Of a DNA stretch of 64,000 nt, positions 36,313 through 46,858 are shown one piece after another (the stretch's first letter is position 1; every line of letters starts with the position of its first letter). A program made the translations under genes and the position numbers. The stretch spans positions 186,001 through 250,000 of the forward strand of contig JAIWWG010000040.1 of NCBI GenBank assembly GCA_025435555.1. Direction: 5' to 3'. Source of the stretch: Chytriomyces cf. hyalinus JEL632 (taxonomy: Eukaryota > Chytridiomycota > Chytridiomycetes > Chytridiales > Chytriomycetaceae). The notes under the pieces were generated by a model. It was not told where the DNA came from, made no database searches, and was given only the letters and a program-made list of their open reading frames with translations.

Positions 36313-36408
36313 GTCCAATGAGTTTGAAATAAAAGCTGCAAATGCCCCATGCATTGGTTTCTGAAGTTTTATTGTCAATAAGCTCTATCAACACCCGCAA
36401 AGGTTCCG

Positions 36409-37375
36409 TTAAACCAAAAGCACTGCATTGATACATCCATCATTCTCCGGGTTATTTGTGACTTGGGCGTATTTTCCCCACACAACTTTTCCGCTTTGCG
36501 TGACCAACCCAAGTTCTGAAACATTGACTTCAACGACCGTTCCTTTAGTAATTACTCCAAGCTGTGTGTACATGGGACTACTTGGGTTCTTTTTCACTCC
36601 AAGAATTGGAAGACAGAATGTGGCGCCAAGTTCCGGGTGGGTAACATGTGCTTTTTTGTAACGAAGGGCCATCGGCCTGATGAAACGCTCGTACTTGGGG
36701 GGCTTTCTCGTGAAACCTTCGCCAACAAAGGTAGCTTTTGTGATCATACGTTTCCATTCCTTACCTGGGGTAAGATAGGAAGTAAGAAGACAGGGTGATG
36801 AGAGAACAAAACGAATAACTCACTCTTCCTCTTTCCAGACTTGACAACCCGGAACACTTCTGCTTCATCCATACCCTTCACTTTGGGAATGGGCACGTCC
36901 CACTTGCCCGCCTTCTCCTTTCTCTTTTGCTTGATCATGTTTGACAACACTTTTGCCCGAGACTGGTTCTCACGGTCGAGCAGATACGTTGGAACTGCAC
37001 CCTCTGAGACAGGTTCCTCTCCCGTTTTCTGCTTGTTGTTGCGTTCATCGTGCATCTTGATACTGAATGAAGGCGTGTGCTTGAGCAAACGGAATGATGG
37101 CGGGCAAATTCAAGTTCTGCAAACTCACGTCTTCTTCATCTGAATCTTCTCATTGTGTCTCTTCTTGTTATGCAGTTTTGCCTTGAAACCGCGCAGTTTC
37201 TGCGCCATCTCTGAGGACTTGTGTGCCTCACGAGCCTCTCGCTTACGCCTGGGGGACACTGTCAATCACAGGGCATTGCAGCTATGGAGAAGGGGATAAC
37301 TCACTTGCGGTCATCGTGGTCGAAGCGGCGTCCGTGCTTCTTGATGGACTCGTCGATATATTCGTTCTGGGGCAT
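36409..37375 (-). CDS. NSA2: Ribosome biogenesis protein NSA2
   Basis: Four exons (37375-37305, 37248-37129, 37062-36824, 36764-36409) code 261 residues, exactly the length I recall for the yeast protein. It is near-identical to the family throughout: start MPQNEYI, then [52 protein letters not shown]-type [17 protein letters not shown] and the end [13 protein letters not shown]. Nsa2 acts in maturation of the pre-60S ribosomal particle in the nucleus. It converges on THO2, with about 100 bases between the two stop codons. Confidence 0.97.
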
Positions 37376-37447
37376 CTTTTGTTGGCTCTGAAAAAATAAA
37401 AAATAAAAAGATTTTCGACATTTTTATTGCAAGAACGCCTGTGCCCT

Positions 37448-39370
37448 TCACGATGACTCCCAGGCACGCACAGACAGTTTGTGATGCGCCAGTTTCTCTT
37501 CTGGGACTTCTTCGAGAATCTGCTCTTCGATTTCAGCCGCGTCGAGAAGCGTCGCGGCAGAATCTGCGGAAACTACGGGGACCCGCTTTGCAACGGGTTC
37601 TTCATCCACAACTTCAACAATAGCCACTCTCCTGGACTGTTCCTGGATAAGTGTTCTTACACCAGGGACAACATCATCGACTTCATCCTCCATTTCCGAT
37701 GTTTCAGCCGTCTTAAACAATCCTGTGGATGGTCGCGTTTCCGCGTCAAAGTCCGAAATAACAATCGCTGGTACAGGGCAATTTGAGGCAAGATTATTCG
37801 TTTCGTCATAAGCAGTATCGACAGAAATATCGGCCGAATCTTTGAGCAAGTCTGCTTCGTCTTCTGTGATTTCCTCAATTCGGGATTTCTTGGCTTCGAA
37901 TCTTGTTCCTGCAGCTGCTGTCACTTCTTCGAGCAAAGGAACTTCGTCGTCATCCTCAATTTCTTCGATACGCGGTGTAGGCTGAGCAGGCATGTCCACC
38001 AGCAAATCATCTTCAGCCATTGTGACTGCCTCAATGCGCGAAATCTGTCTGGGCTCCATATTCAACATGATATCTCCCTCCAGTTGAGCTTGAGGCAAAT
38101 CTTCAATTTTGGACAGCATTTCATCGCGGAATTTGGCGAGTTTCGGCTCAAACTCGGGCTCCTTGTCTGGACCGTATATTTGTAATCTTCTTGCGCGGGC
38201 TTCTTCTTGCAACTGCTTCAAAGCTGGGACAATTGTGATATGAGTTGGTAGAACACGGGATGAGAGATTCCCACCTTCAAAGTTGCGATCATGCTCGCGG
38301 CGCTCTTCGTCTTTTTGGCGCTGGCGCTCCTCGCGCTCAGCTTCCAAGCCTCCAATGGCCCTGGTTGTTGTTTGTTTGATCAATGGAGAGCTGGAAGTAT
38401 CCTGTACCAAATCTTCTCACCATGCCTCTGTCGCGAGCCTCTCCTTGTCAAACACTGGACGGTCATCGAGATATGTCAACTTCTTGATTCGCGAAACCAT
38501 GCTTCGTCTGTAATTTTGGATCTTTGAAATGACTGGGTTGGACATCAAGTTCAGGACAGACTGGCCAAAAAAGTTAAGATTCAATGTGAAGAGGCGGGCA
38601 CAAGTATTCACATGCACAACGGAGACTCCTCACCAACTCAGGCATCTGCTCAAACACCTCCACAACCCCGATATCCTCAATATGATTAAACGAAAGATCC
38701 AGAATCGAAAGAAACGGACATTCGCGCAAATGCGCCAGATCCTCCGCCGTCTTTAAATAGTTGTGGTCAATTTGTAAAGTGCGCAGTTTGGGTAAATTCG
38801 AGAGCCCTTGAATGCGCCTGATGAGGTTGTTGCCGACATTGAGCGTGTCCAGATTCACGAGCGCGTCCAAGTTTTCGATGGTTTCGATGCAGTTTTGGTG
38901 CAGAAACCTGTTGACTTGAATCAGGGGACAGTTCTTATTTGGAAAAAAACAAAGAGATTAACGCGTTCATACAAGCAGCGCAGTTCAATCAGCGTGTCCA
39001 AGTTTTTGATGGCGCTGAGTCCGTTTCCTTCGAGCCAAAGAGACCGAAGGCCCGTGTAGCCTTCCAAGTTCTCAATGTCTGCGAAACCTGTTGTTGAAGA
39101 CTCGTCAGCAGTTGTACTGCTTGGCATTGTATCTACAAACAAGAATACCTTTGAAGTGGAGGTAGATCTTGTCGTTTAGAGAAGCTGTGGAGTACGCGTT
39201 CTGTTCCAGACAAAGCTGTTTGAGGTACTTTGGCGTCATTTTTGTGTTTCTGTAGTGCGGGGGTCTGAGGATGCGTTGCTTTGATTGGATGTGATGATCG
39301 CTGTTTACCCCTTATCATCGACTTCTCGCGCGTCGCGTCCAAAGAATCTGCGAGGTGGTCGAGCCAGCAT
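37448..39370 (-). CDS. DNAAF1: Dynein axonemal assembly factor 1 (LRRC50/ODA7)
   Basis: Six exons (39370-39309, 39249-39149, 39087-38973, 38907-38634, 38560-38421, 38360-37448) code 534 residues. The pattern [16 protein letters not shown]...[80 protein letters not shown] and [20 protein letters not shown] is that of DNAAF1. DNAAF1 is a cytosolic factor for preassembly of axonemal dynein arms. The last 300 residues are acidic and poorly conserved, as in the family. Reading straight through 38418 gives an in-frame TGA, but a 60-nt intron (38420-38361) removes it and restores the conserved EAW-GG junction. Divergent from the MDR gene across about 150 bases. Confidence 0.9.
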
Positions 39371-39523
39371 TTTTGTTTTGTTATTTGTCAACAACGCGCT
39401 TTTGATTTCAAACTTAATAAAAACTGAGGAAAAGAAATGAGAAAGAAAATAGAAGAAAAAGGAGAAAGATGGAAGAAGTGAAACAAGAGAATGAGGTCGG
39501 TCCATTTCAAAAACAGTCAAGAA

Positions 39524-40922
39524 ATGATGGCCGTTGTTCTTGCCGAGCCATTCCGCGTCGAAGTCCGCAATGTCGCCACTCCTGCTGCAGAGGACCTGGC
39601 ACCAGGCGGAGCCATCGTGAAGGTGACTCTGGCGGGGTAAATCCAACTCTGCTGTATCCCTTTGAAGCGAGGCAAACACTTGGAACAACTCAGTCTCTGC
39701 GGATCGGATCTGCATGTTTACCGCGGTAGTGAGCCAGTTCCGCCTGGCGTAGTGACAATGGGACATGGGTTTGTTGGAACAGTCTTTGCCTGTCGAGACA
39801 TCACCGGCAAGGACGCAAGCAGCGCAATAAGGGTCGAATCCATTGTTGTGGCTCCATTCACGACATCTTGTCTCCGCTGCGTTGCATGCCAAAGAGGATT
39901 CACGTCTCGCTGCGGCAAGTCAAAGCTGTTTGGCAGTGTTTCCCTCAGCGGCGGCCAAGCCGAGTTTGTGACTGTTCCAAACGCGGAGGGCACCCTTCTC
40001 TGCGTCGACACGCTTCATGTCGAATCACTACACTAAACGCTGCTTTATGCTGACATCTTGCTTCTACGCTGTGCTGCAACCTCTGACTCACGATAACCTG
40101 TGTGGTGTCCTCAGGGCCGTCAGTCCAGAGAATTCAATTTGGAGTCCTCAACGTGCGCTAAATGAAGCATCGCCAGTTCAAGCCTTGGAAGTTCCTGTCT
40201 TAACTTTCGCTATTGTGGGACTCGGCCCCGTTGGAACATGTGCGCTTGTCTCATTGCTGGATGTGCTTCTGAACCCAACTGCCGCGCCACTGCGTCTGCC
40301 GAATAACTCGCTTGTGGAAACGCGACGTATCCGTATCCTCATGAGTGATGGAGTGAAGGAGCGAAGAGATGCAGCTGTGGGAATCGTTGACTGTATCAGG
40401 AAGACTGAGGGGCCTGCGTTTTTTAAGAATGCAGAGTTCTTGGCGATGGACATTGACGAGGCACATGCATGGAGTGTGGCTCAGGGTGACAATAATCGGG
40501 CTGATGCTGTTGTTGAGGTGCGCAAGACGTCCCGCATCAATGTGGATGAAACTAAACTTCCATCTTGTTATCCGAAATAGGCCGTTGGAGCAAATGAAGC
40601 CGTCTTACTGGCTTATGGACTTTTGCGATCTTTCGGAGTTCTCTCAAGTGTGGGTGTCCACACCGCCCCAACGTTCCCACTCACCGGGGACGACTTTTAC
40701 AACAAGAACGTTGCGCTGAGTTTTGGACGCTGCCCCGTTCGTGGTATCCTGCCACTGGTGCTTGAAACTCTCGGGCGCAGACAGGACATTTTCGCAAAGA
40801 TTTCAAGCCAAGAATCGGATGGAATCGGGTTGATTGATCGGATTGTGGATATGGGTGAGGCTACAGAGATGTACAAGCAGTTTAACGATCGTAAAGTTGG
40901 AAAGGTTTTGTTTCAATTTTGA
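39524..40922 (+). CDS. Zinc-type MDR alcohol dehydrogenase-like protein
   Basis: A medium-chain dehydrogenase. Exon 1 (from ATG 39524; a second ATG follows at 39527) joins exon 2 near 39640/39693, producing LAGLCGSDLHVYRG with the catalytic-zinc Cys. A structural-zinc loop reads TSCLRCVACQRGFTSRC. The NAD(P) fold carries GLGPVG (about 40219-40236). A last intron near 40518-40579 leads to the end LFQF. Two oddities: the usual GHE catalytic-zinc motif reads MGHGFVG, and the second exon (ending near 40005) does not join the Rossmann exon in phase with standard splice sites around 40005-40115. Either a nonstandard junction or a frame-breaking change lies there. Family placement near formaldehyde/threonine-type dehydrogenases is tentative. 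Confidence 0.72.
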
Positions 40923-40924
40923 GA

Positions 40925-42385
40925 AGGGACGATCATGGCAAATAAAAAGTTGACTGTTTCGCGAAGGGCTCTCAACATGTTTTATGGAGCAATCTTTGGT
41001 TACTGGGACGAAAAATTGTGATAGAACAAAATCTTTAAAGTTTTTTAGCGCCAACGTTTGCCCAACAGCAGATGCAACCCCCATAGTGACACGGTATTAG
41101 TTGTGGCAGATGGGTCTGGTGTTGAATAGGGTGCTTGGTGCCCTGCTTTATTCCAAAGGAAGCCGCCATTTTTAAGGCATTCAAACTCTCATCCTCTGAC
41201 GGCTCTTTTTTGGGGCACTTTCTTGCAGTTAGTGCATTTCATCTCCCTTGAGTGGACAGCTTGTGATCACATTTTAGCAGAACCGAGGTTACTGAATCTG
41301 CTCTACTCTAGCTTCCTGCACACAAAGTGCGGATCCTGGTCAAGGTGGACCAGCAGTACTCAACATAAAGGAGAGCTCAATATCTCTGGAATACATGAAG
41401 ATGTGGGAAACAGGTGTTTGAGCACCTGCAGACCCCATACGTAATAAAGACATGAAATCCATGCGACTTCATGTAAGTATAGACAAGCCATGGGGACAGT
41501 AACACACCGTCAATCACACACACAGGTCTCTGGCACATCTGTCAAGTCCTACGAGCACCCACGTGCCATCCACGGCTATTTATTGTCACTGGATGAAAAG
41601 TTGTAAGGCATACTGCCAAGACCCCAATAAATAACTTGTATTGACTGGTTGGGGGTGGTCCAGACTGATTTACACACAGGTGGCTGCTGCTATGACTGAG
41701 ATCGACAGCAGGAACGTAATATGAGTGTATAGTTGAAGAGGGGCAGATATTAATTTGATGCAGAGCCATGAAGAGACAATCGAAGCAAAAAAAAAAAAAA
41801 TCAACAACTACCAAACAAAAAAAACAGAGAGCCAGCAATCAGAGCTCTCCACAAAGATATTTGGAAATCCCCTGGCATTTCGATTTTCCGAACGACAATG
41901 TTGCTACAGCATGATGGTGTCGAATAAAAGCGTCTACATCACTTGAAAAATGAAGGAGTAATCAGCCCAAGATTGGGCGACACTGGTTAGCAAACAAGCA
42001 GGCCCCATTAGTCAGGTCGGAATCGGAAGGTGCGCTGGCCAGAATTTTGCTGATTTTCCACAGTTTTGCTGCTCCTTTCAGATTCTTCACTCTGTGTCGC
42101 TTGTCAAGATCAATCTCGCTGCCTCGCTTTCATTTCAGAGGAAGAGCCACTGTCGGCTGCACAGGTGGAGGGGCCACAGTCCTCTGAACGATGATTGTCC
42201 ATGTATGCACAATGGTGTGTGGCTGAGAGTTTACTTGATTCGAAACTGGTGAGGTGCTGATGGTGGGCATTTCGACTTGAGCAGATGGCATTGGGTTTGT
42301 TTCGATGCTCTGTGGAGTTGAGCTAGGCAGATTGATCCTACTTGCATCTGTGTTCAAGTTGGAGTCAGTTGCTGTTTGTTTTAAG
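40925..42385. other. Left part of the transposon island, no gene recognised
   Basis: About 1.5 kb with only short frames. A minus-strand open frame at 42130-42450 is Thr/Ser/Pro-rich and may be the tail of the decayed recombinase element to its right. Poly-A runs occur near 41790. No terminal repeats were recognised. Confidence 0.5.
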
Positions 42386-44329
42386 TTAAATACATACATG
42401 ATGCAATTGAATAAAACATGTTTGCTCAAGCGTATTTTGCACCGATCCAACTGTTGAGCGTCCTAAATCGTGGCTGATTGTAACTGTGTCTATCTGATTG
42501 ATATCCTCACCAACATCAACCACCTCCTCATCTTGATCAAACTGAATTACAACTGGCTCCACCTCATTGCTCTGATGTCTTGCATCTGTTATGAGATGTG
42601 ATATGAGCGTGCCAAGCCTTTTTGCAGTTTCAGGATCAAGCGTGCTCAGAATTTGATCAAGCTCTTGCTTGAGCGTTTTGGTTCTGGAAGTGTTTAGAAT
42701 AGCATTCGAAAGGTAGACTGGTGTGATGATTGGATTATTCATTGACACCTTGCAATCATGATTGATGAACTTGAGTGCAACTGAGTAAATACTGCTGTCG
42801 GCAGGAATTCTCAGGTCATGTGAGCGGTTCACACTGTGAGTAAGCTGAAGATCCTGCACAAAGATCAGCTTAAATTTCGGCGCAATAATATCGTGCTCAT
42901 TTGGGCATTTGCAACAGCCATTAAGCCCAATGCATCCCTTTTATAATTTGCTCCCATACTTGCAGTTTTGTGTCTTGCACATTTGAACATGTCACTATCT
43001 TCTCCCCCACCCCAAAATGCAAGCAGATATCCAGTTTTCCTCATGCAATGTGTGCCAAATGGCCCACTCTGGTAAGGGATGCTGACGGCACACATAGACT
43101 TGATTTGACTGAGAACAGTGTCATATGAAATTCCCTCTTTGCAGTGGATGCAGCAGCTTGGATCATTCTTGCACGTTTCTACAATACGGTCCAGCTCATC
43201 CTGTGAGGGGAATAGATAGCCACTTGATATTCTTGTCAGATAAATCCATGCCAGAAGATGCTTCAGCAGGCAAAGCATTGGTAGGTCATCGATTTGCCAC
43301 GTTATGACATGAACAGGAGTGGTGTCTGCTTTTCCAAGGAGTGTGAAGCCCAGTCCCTCAATTTCGCCATTTGGAGAGAACACGGTAATGTCCCAGTTGA
43401 TGCAATTATATTCAGTTCTGCTTCTGCATTGAACAGGTTCAGTTTTGAACTCTGCAATTTCGAACTCTTGACAAAACAGAAATGAGCCACAAAGCAACAT
43501 TTTCCTGAAAGCCTGACAGACCTTTCCCCATCAAATGCTGCCAGATGTTCAGCAACTCCTGTGGTGTGAGCGGTGAGTCCCCAAGTGCTTGATATCCAGC
43601 AGCATTTTGAGTGCTTTGTGCCATTATGTTTTTTACGTCTATATTTCTGCAGGGATTCCCCCTTCTCCACAGATGAGGCCCACCCCTCCCGCGGCAGCTC
43701 TGACATCCATATCACTCTCCAGACTTGTCACAAGCAATGCATCTCAATATGGGCCATTCTCCTCCACTCCCCTTGCTTCATGGACTGAGGTGAGAGCTGT
43801 CAAAAGCTGCACAACGATCTTGGGGTCATTCCATCCACCTTGGCACACAACTGGAATGCCATAGATGTCCAGAACCAGTTCATTGTTGTACAGAAGGGGA
43901 GTCCCCTCTTCCTCTCTCTTGAACTTGATGAACTTGACAATTGACTCTTTATTCATAGATGGTGGGCATGGAGGTGGATTGTCCATCAGCATGAGCTGAC
44001 TGTCATGGTCTCCAATTAGTGCACACAAGTAACGCATGCCTGTTGACAATGAAATGTTGTTCAATAAATAATAAAATGCAACTTGATGAACCCATACTGT
44101 TGATGTGCTTTTGATACGTTACAACAGAATTGCATTTCAAAGGCTTGCTGCCATGTACAGGAAGGGGTGTGGCACTTTGCATTAAGCTGAGCCATTGAAG
44201 TGATGCCTTGATACCCATCTCCATTGCCCTGTGACATGGTGGAGGAATTTTGAACCACTGGTTCACTCTCCCTTTTTGTGCAATTTGTGCAGTGCATGTG
44301 GTAGGTGTTGGTGTGTCTGTTTCAGGCAT
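42386..44329 (-). pseudogene. Decayed Crypton-like tyrosine recombinase
   Basis: Read on the minus strand, pieces in different frames line up as one protein. Piece 1 (44329-44100) and piece 2 (44038-43744) join through a regular intron and look like a DNA-binding N-terminal domain. Next comes a cysteine-rich RCIACDKSG and GCQSC section and a GDSPLTPQELLNIW block (43624-43440). A catalytic part (43500-42865) carries SGYLFPS, then HCMRKTGYLLAFWGGG, ARHKTASM and NYKRDAL, where H-x-x-R, a later His/Lys and Tyr fit a tyrosine recombinase site. The frame changes near 43745 and 43450, and a TGA lies in the cysteine-rich section, so it is probably dead. The frame at 42859-42386 is a likely C-terminal extension. 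Confidence 0.6.
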
Positions 44330-45316
44330 CTGTCGCTGATTACAGGTGACTTTGCACTGTTTTTTTGGATGAGAGTCTGAAAGTTGGTCTAGGTTGAGAA
44401 TATTTCAAAAATATTTAAGGGTTGAGAGGCAAATACATCTTTATTTACACAAAGTTGGAACTTTAAACAATCCACCACAATAACACACTATCACATGACA
44501 CCCTCACTGTCGGTGTAGGAGGGTCTAGCATGCGGTACAATGGTTATAAATTTGAGTAGTAGTTCAAGTTGATGTTTATTGCCTATTCTGAGGTGCTACC
44601 TTTGTACCCTTTTCACATAAAACAGTTTGTCACAACTTTAAGGGACATATCTCCACTTTTGGGCACAGCCAGCCTTCACATGGGGTGAAATCACCTCAAA
44701 TTGGGTGGCAGGGCCCATGAGTCGTGGAGATTGTTCCCTAGAGTGCCTTTTTGCCTTGGCGCTGCTCTGTTGGTGATTAAATTGAAAACTATCCAACCAA
44801 TGTACAAAGTGACTCTGAGTGATGCCCAACACCTGCTAGCGTGGCCGCTGCACCTGGCAGCGGTAGCCCTGATGTCTGGCTATCGAATGCTGACTGGTAG
44901 TGCTGCCTACCATGTCTGCACGTTGCAGTGTTCTCATTTTACTTTGTGTACTGTATTCAGATCCCTGATCCCCTCTGTTCCAGAGGGTCTGGTGATCCCT
45001 ACTTCTCAAATAGCGCCCATCCGGGCTCAAACCTTTGTTTCAACTACATAAGCTATGTACTGTATGTGTTTTCAGCCAAGGTGTTTAGATGTGTATGCAG
45101 TATGACTGGTTTTCTATAGAGGATAGATCCGACACCCTTGATGGTGTGGTGAAGACCTCAAGTGGTGTGTGTTAACAGAGTTCAACAGGCTGGCGGTGTT
45201 GCTAGAGGCTCGGGTAAGTGCTAGTGGTCAAAACAATGAAAGTCGGTGATGGGTATTGAACCGTGGTTCAATTGTGCCAACCGTTATGTCTTAACCACTG
45301 CGCTAAACAAGTGATG
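44330..45316. other. Intervening stretch of the transposon island
   Basis: No coding sequence recognised. Near 44520-44580 there is a weak tRNA-like pattern (TCTAGCATGCGG, then TAGTTCAAGTT), and a clearer one lies at 45251-45308. The rest looks like old repeat debris. Confidence 0.45.
45251..45308 (-). repeat. tRNA-like SINE head, minus strand
   Basis: On the minus strand the sequence shows an A-box-like GTTTAGCGCAGTGGTTAAG and, about 30 bases on, a B-box-like GGTTCAATACCC. A proper cloverleaf with paired acceptor stems cannot be drawn, so this is more likely the promoter of a tRNA-derived repeat or a tRNA relic than a working tRNA gene. It lies directly beside the LTR retrotransposon insertion point. 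Confidence 0.45.
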
Positions 45317-45321
45317 GAGTT

Positions 45322-45642
45322 TATCACGTAATCTACAGATTCCGTCACGCACGTCCAGAAGCTTCGCCACGCCAATCAAAATTCCCACAGACACAAAATT
45401 TACTCACAGCAATTCCAACACTCTAACACTCCCCAGACACGATCGCGTCTTCGTTATTACTTTTTCTATCATTTCAAGTGCCACTGTTGTCTTCCTTACA
45501 TTTGCCACAAAGGCTATTTAAGAAGGCCTTTCTTGATTCAATAAAGGGAAGTCTCTCAATAATCTCTTAACTCTCTCAACTCCTCTCAAAGTCCTCTCCC
45601 AGTCTTGAAGCTGCAATCGAGCTCCTGACTACTTCCGTAACA
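45322..45642 (+). repeat. 5' LTR
   Basis: 321 bp, identical to the 3' LTR except position 2 (TA instead of TG at the terminus) and one G/T difference near 45480. Contains a TATA-like TATTTAA (about 45517) and an AATAAA signal (about 45540), as expected for U3-R-U5, and ends in CA. Confidence 0.93.
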
Positions 45643-45644
45643 AT

Positions 45645-45657
45645 TGGTAGCATCGGC
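45645..45657 (+). other. Primer binding site
   Basis: TGGTAGCATCGGC begins two bases after the 5' LTR. A TGGTAGC start is typical of priming by initiator methionine tRNA; the rest should pair with the host tRNA end, which I cannot check here. Confidence 0.65.
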
Positions 45658-45727
45658 AAATTCCTCCAAGTAACTACCGACCTCCAAGAAAACCCCAAGA
45701 AAAACGCGTCCCATCACGAATCAAGAA

Positions 45728-46858
45728 ATGAATCCAGAAGCCCCAAGTGAACAAGTCCAAGTCCAGTTTCAAGCAGTAATCCAGAGGTACGAAGACCAAC
45801 TCTCCGAGTACCGTGAAGCCCTCCACAACCTCTACAACGAAGTAGCAGCCCTCCGCACACCTCCAGTACCAGTCCAGACCACCCCAAGCGAACCTCCTGC
45901 CACCATCCAACGTCCATTGCCTCTCTTCAGAATGCCAGCTGTCAAGCCCCTCATCTTCTCTGGGAACCACCGCAACCGTCCCGCTCATGAAATCCAGAAC
46001 TACCTCGACGATTACCTCGAACGCTCCTGTGAAATCTGTACCCTCTATGGTTTTGCTCCTTCCACCAATGACCTGACCCAACAGAACCAGCCTACCTACG
46101 TCCAATTTGTTTCCTCTGGTCTCTCTGAAACTGCACGTGTTGCCTGGCGCCGTTTCCCCGAACAAGAACGCCACCACATGACCTGGAATGACTACGCCGC
46201 ATGGATCCAGAAAGCCTTTGGTTCCCACCTCACTCTCAAGCAAGCCATTGAAGCCATGGAAGACCTCCAACAGACCAGCTCAGCCACCCTCTACACCTCC
46301 AAGTTCAATGAACTCGTCTCTGCTATCGCTGCCTCAAGTGTCCAGTACCCAGTCAAGCATCTCTGCGTCAAGTACCTCCAAGGCCTCAAGTTCCACATCC
46401 GTACCAACCCAGCCATCTTTGCCATCGACGAAGACCTTGACCACCTCCAACAAGAAGCTGAAAAACTTGATGACCTCACTTTCCGTCACAACAAACGCAA
46501 CGCCGCTGAAATCCGCAAGAACCCCTCAACGGCCTCCACGTCCCGCGCTTCAACCAATCAGTCCTTTCGATCAGCCCAAGGCCACTCCTTCAAAACAGCC
46601 ATCCCCGAAACCAATGACCCGATGGACCTTGGGAACACTCAGCAAACAACACCCTACCCACGTCTCACCCCAGAACAGAAAGCACTCTACCATTCCAATG
46701 GCTGGTGCGTTTACTGTCAAGCCAGAGACCACGATACCGACCACTGCTCCAAACTCCGTAACAGTCAAGCCCAGCTTGCCACCAAGCCCCCAGCCAGAAT
46801 TAACAATGCCTCAACTCAAGCCGAAGGTACAGAAGCAGACAGCGAAGTCGAACTCTAA
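45728..46858 (+). CDS. gag: Gag of the LTR retrotransposon
   Basis: 376 residues. An N-terminal coiled-coil stretch (QFQAVIQRYEDQLSEYREALHN-like heptads) leads into a capsid-like retrotransposon gag domain (about residues 75-230, with YVQFVSSGLSETARVAWRRF and LYTSKFNELVSAI). Near residue 335 lies a CCHC zinc knuckle, WCVYCQARDHDTDHCSK (Cys-x2-Cys-x4-His-x4-Cys). It ends at a TAA just before the protease frame, which lies in the +1 phase and overlaps the whole 3' part of gag. Pol must therefore be made by +1 frameshifting or another recoding step. Confidence 0.9.
   Translation: MNPEAPSEQVQVQFQAVIQRYEDQLSEYREALHNLYNEVAALRTPPVPVQTTPSEPPATIQRPLPLFRMPAVKPLIFSGNHRNRPAHEIQNYLDDYLERSCEICTLYGFAPSTNDLTQQNQPTYVQFVSSGLSETARVAWRRFPEQERHHMTWNDYAAWIQKAFGSHLTLKQAIEAMEDLQQTSSATLYTSKFNELVSAIAASSVQYPVKHLCVKYLQGLKFHIRTNPAIFAIDEDLDHLQQEAEKLDDLTFRHNKRNAAEIRKNPSTASTSRASTNQSFRSAQGHSFKTAIPETNDPMDLGNTQQTTPYPRLTPEQKALYHSNGWCVYCQARDHDTDHCSKLRNSQAQLATKPPARINNASTQAEGTEADSEVEL

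Noticed and set aside
38410-38425. In-frame TGA in DNAAF1 suggesting stop readthrough or a pseudogene
   Set aside because: A 60-nt intron with GTGAGA donor and CAACCAG acceptor removes it and restores conserved sequence; exon lengths then sum to a multiple of three.
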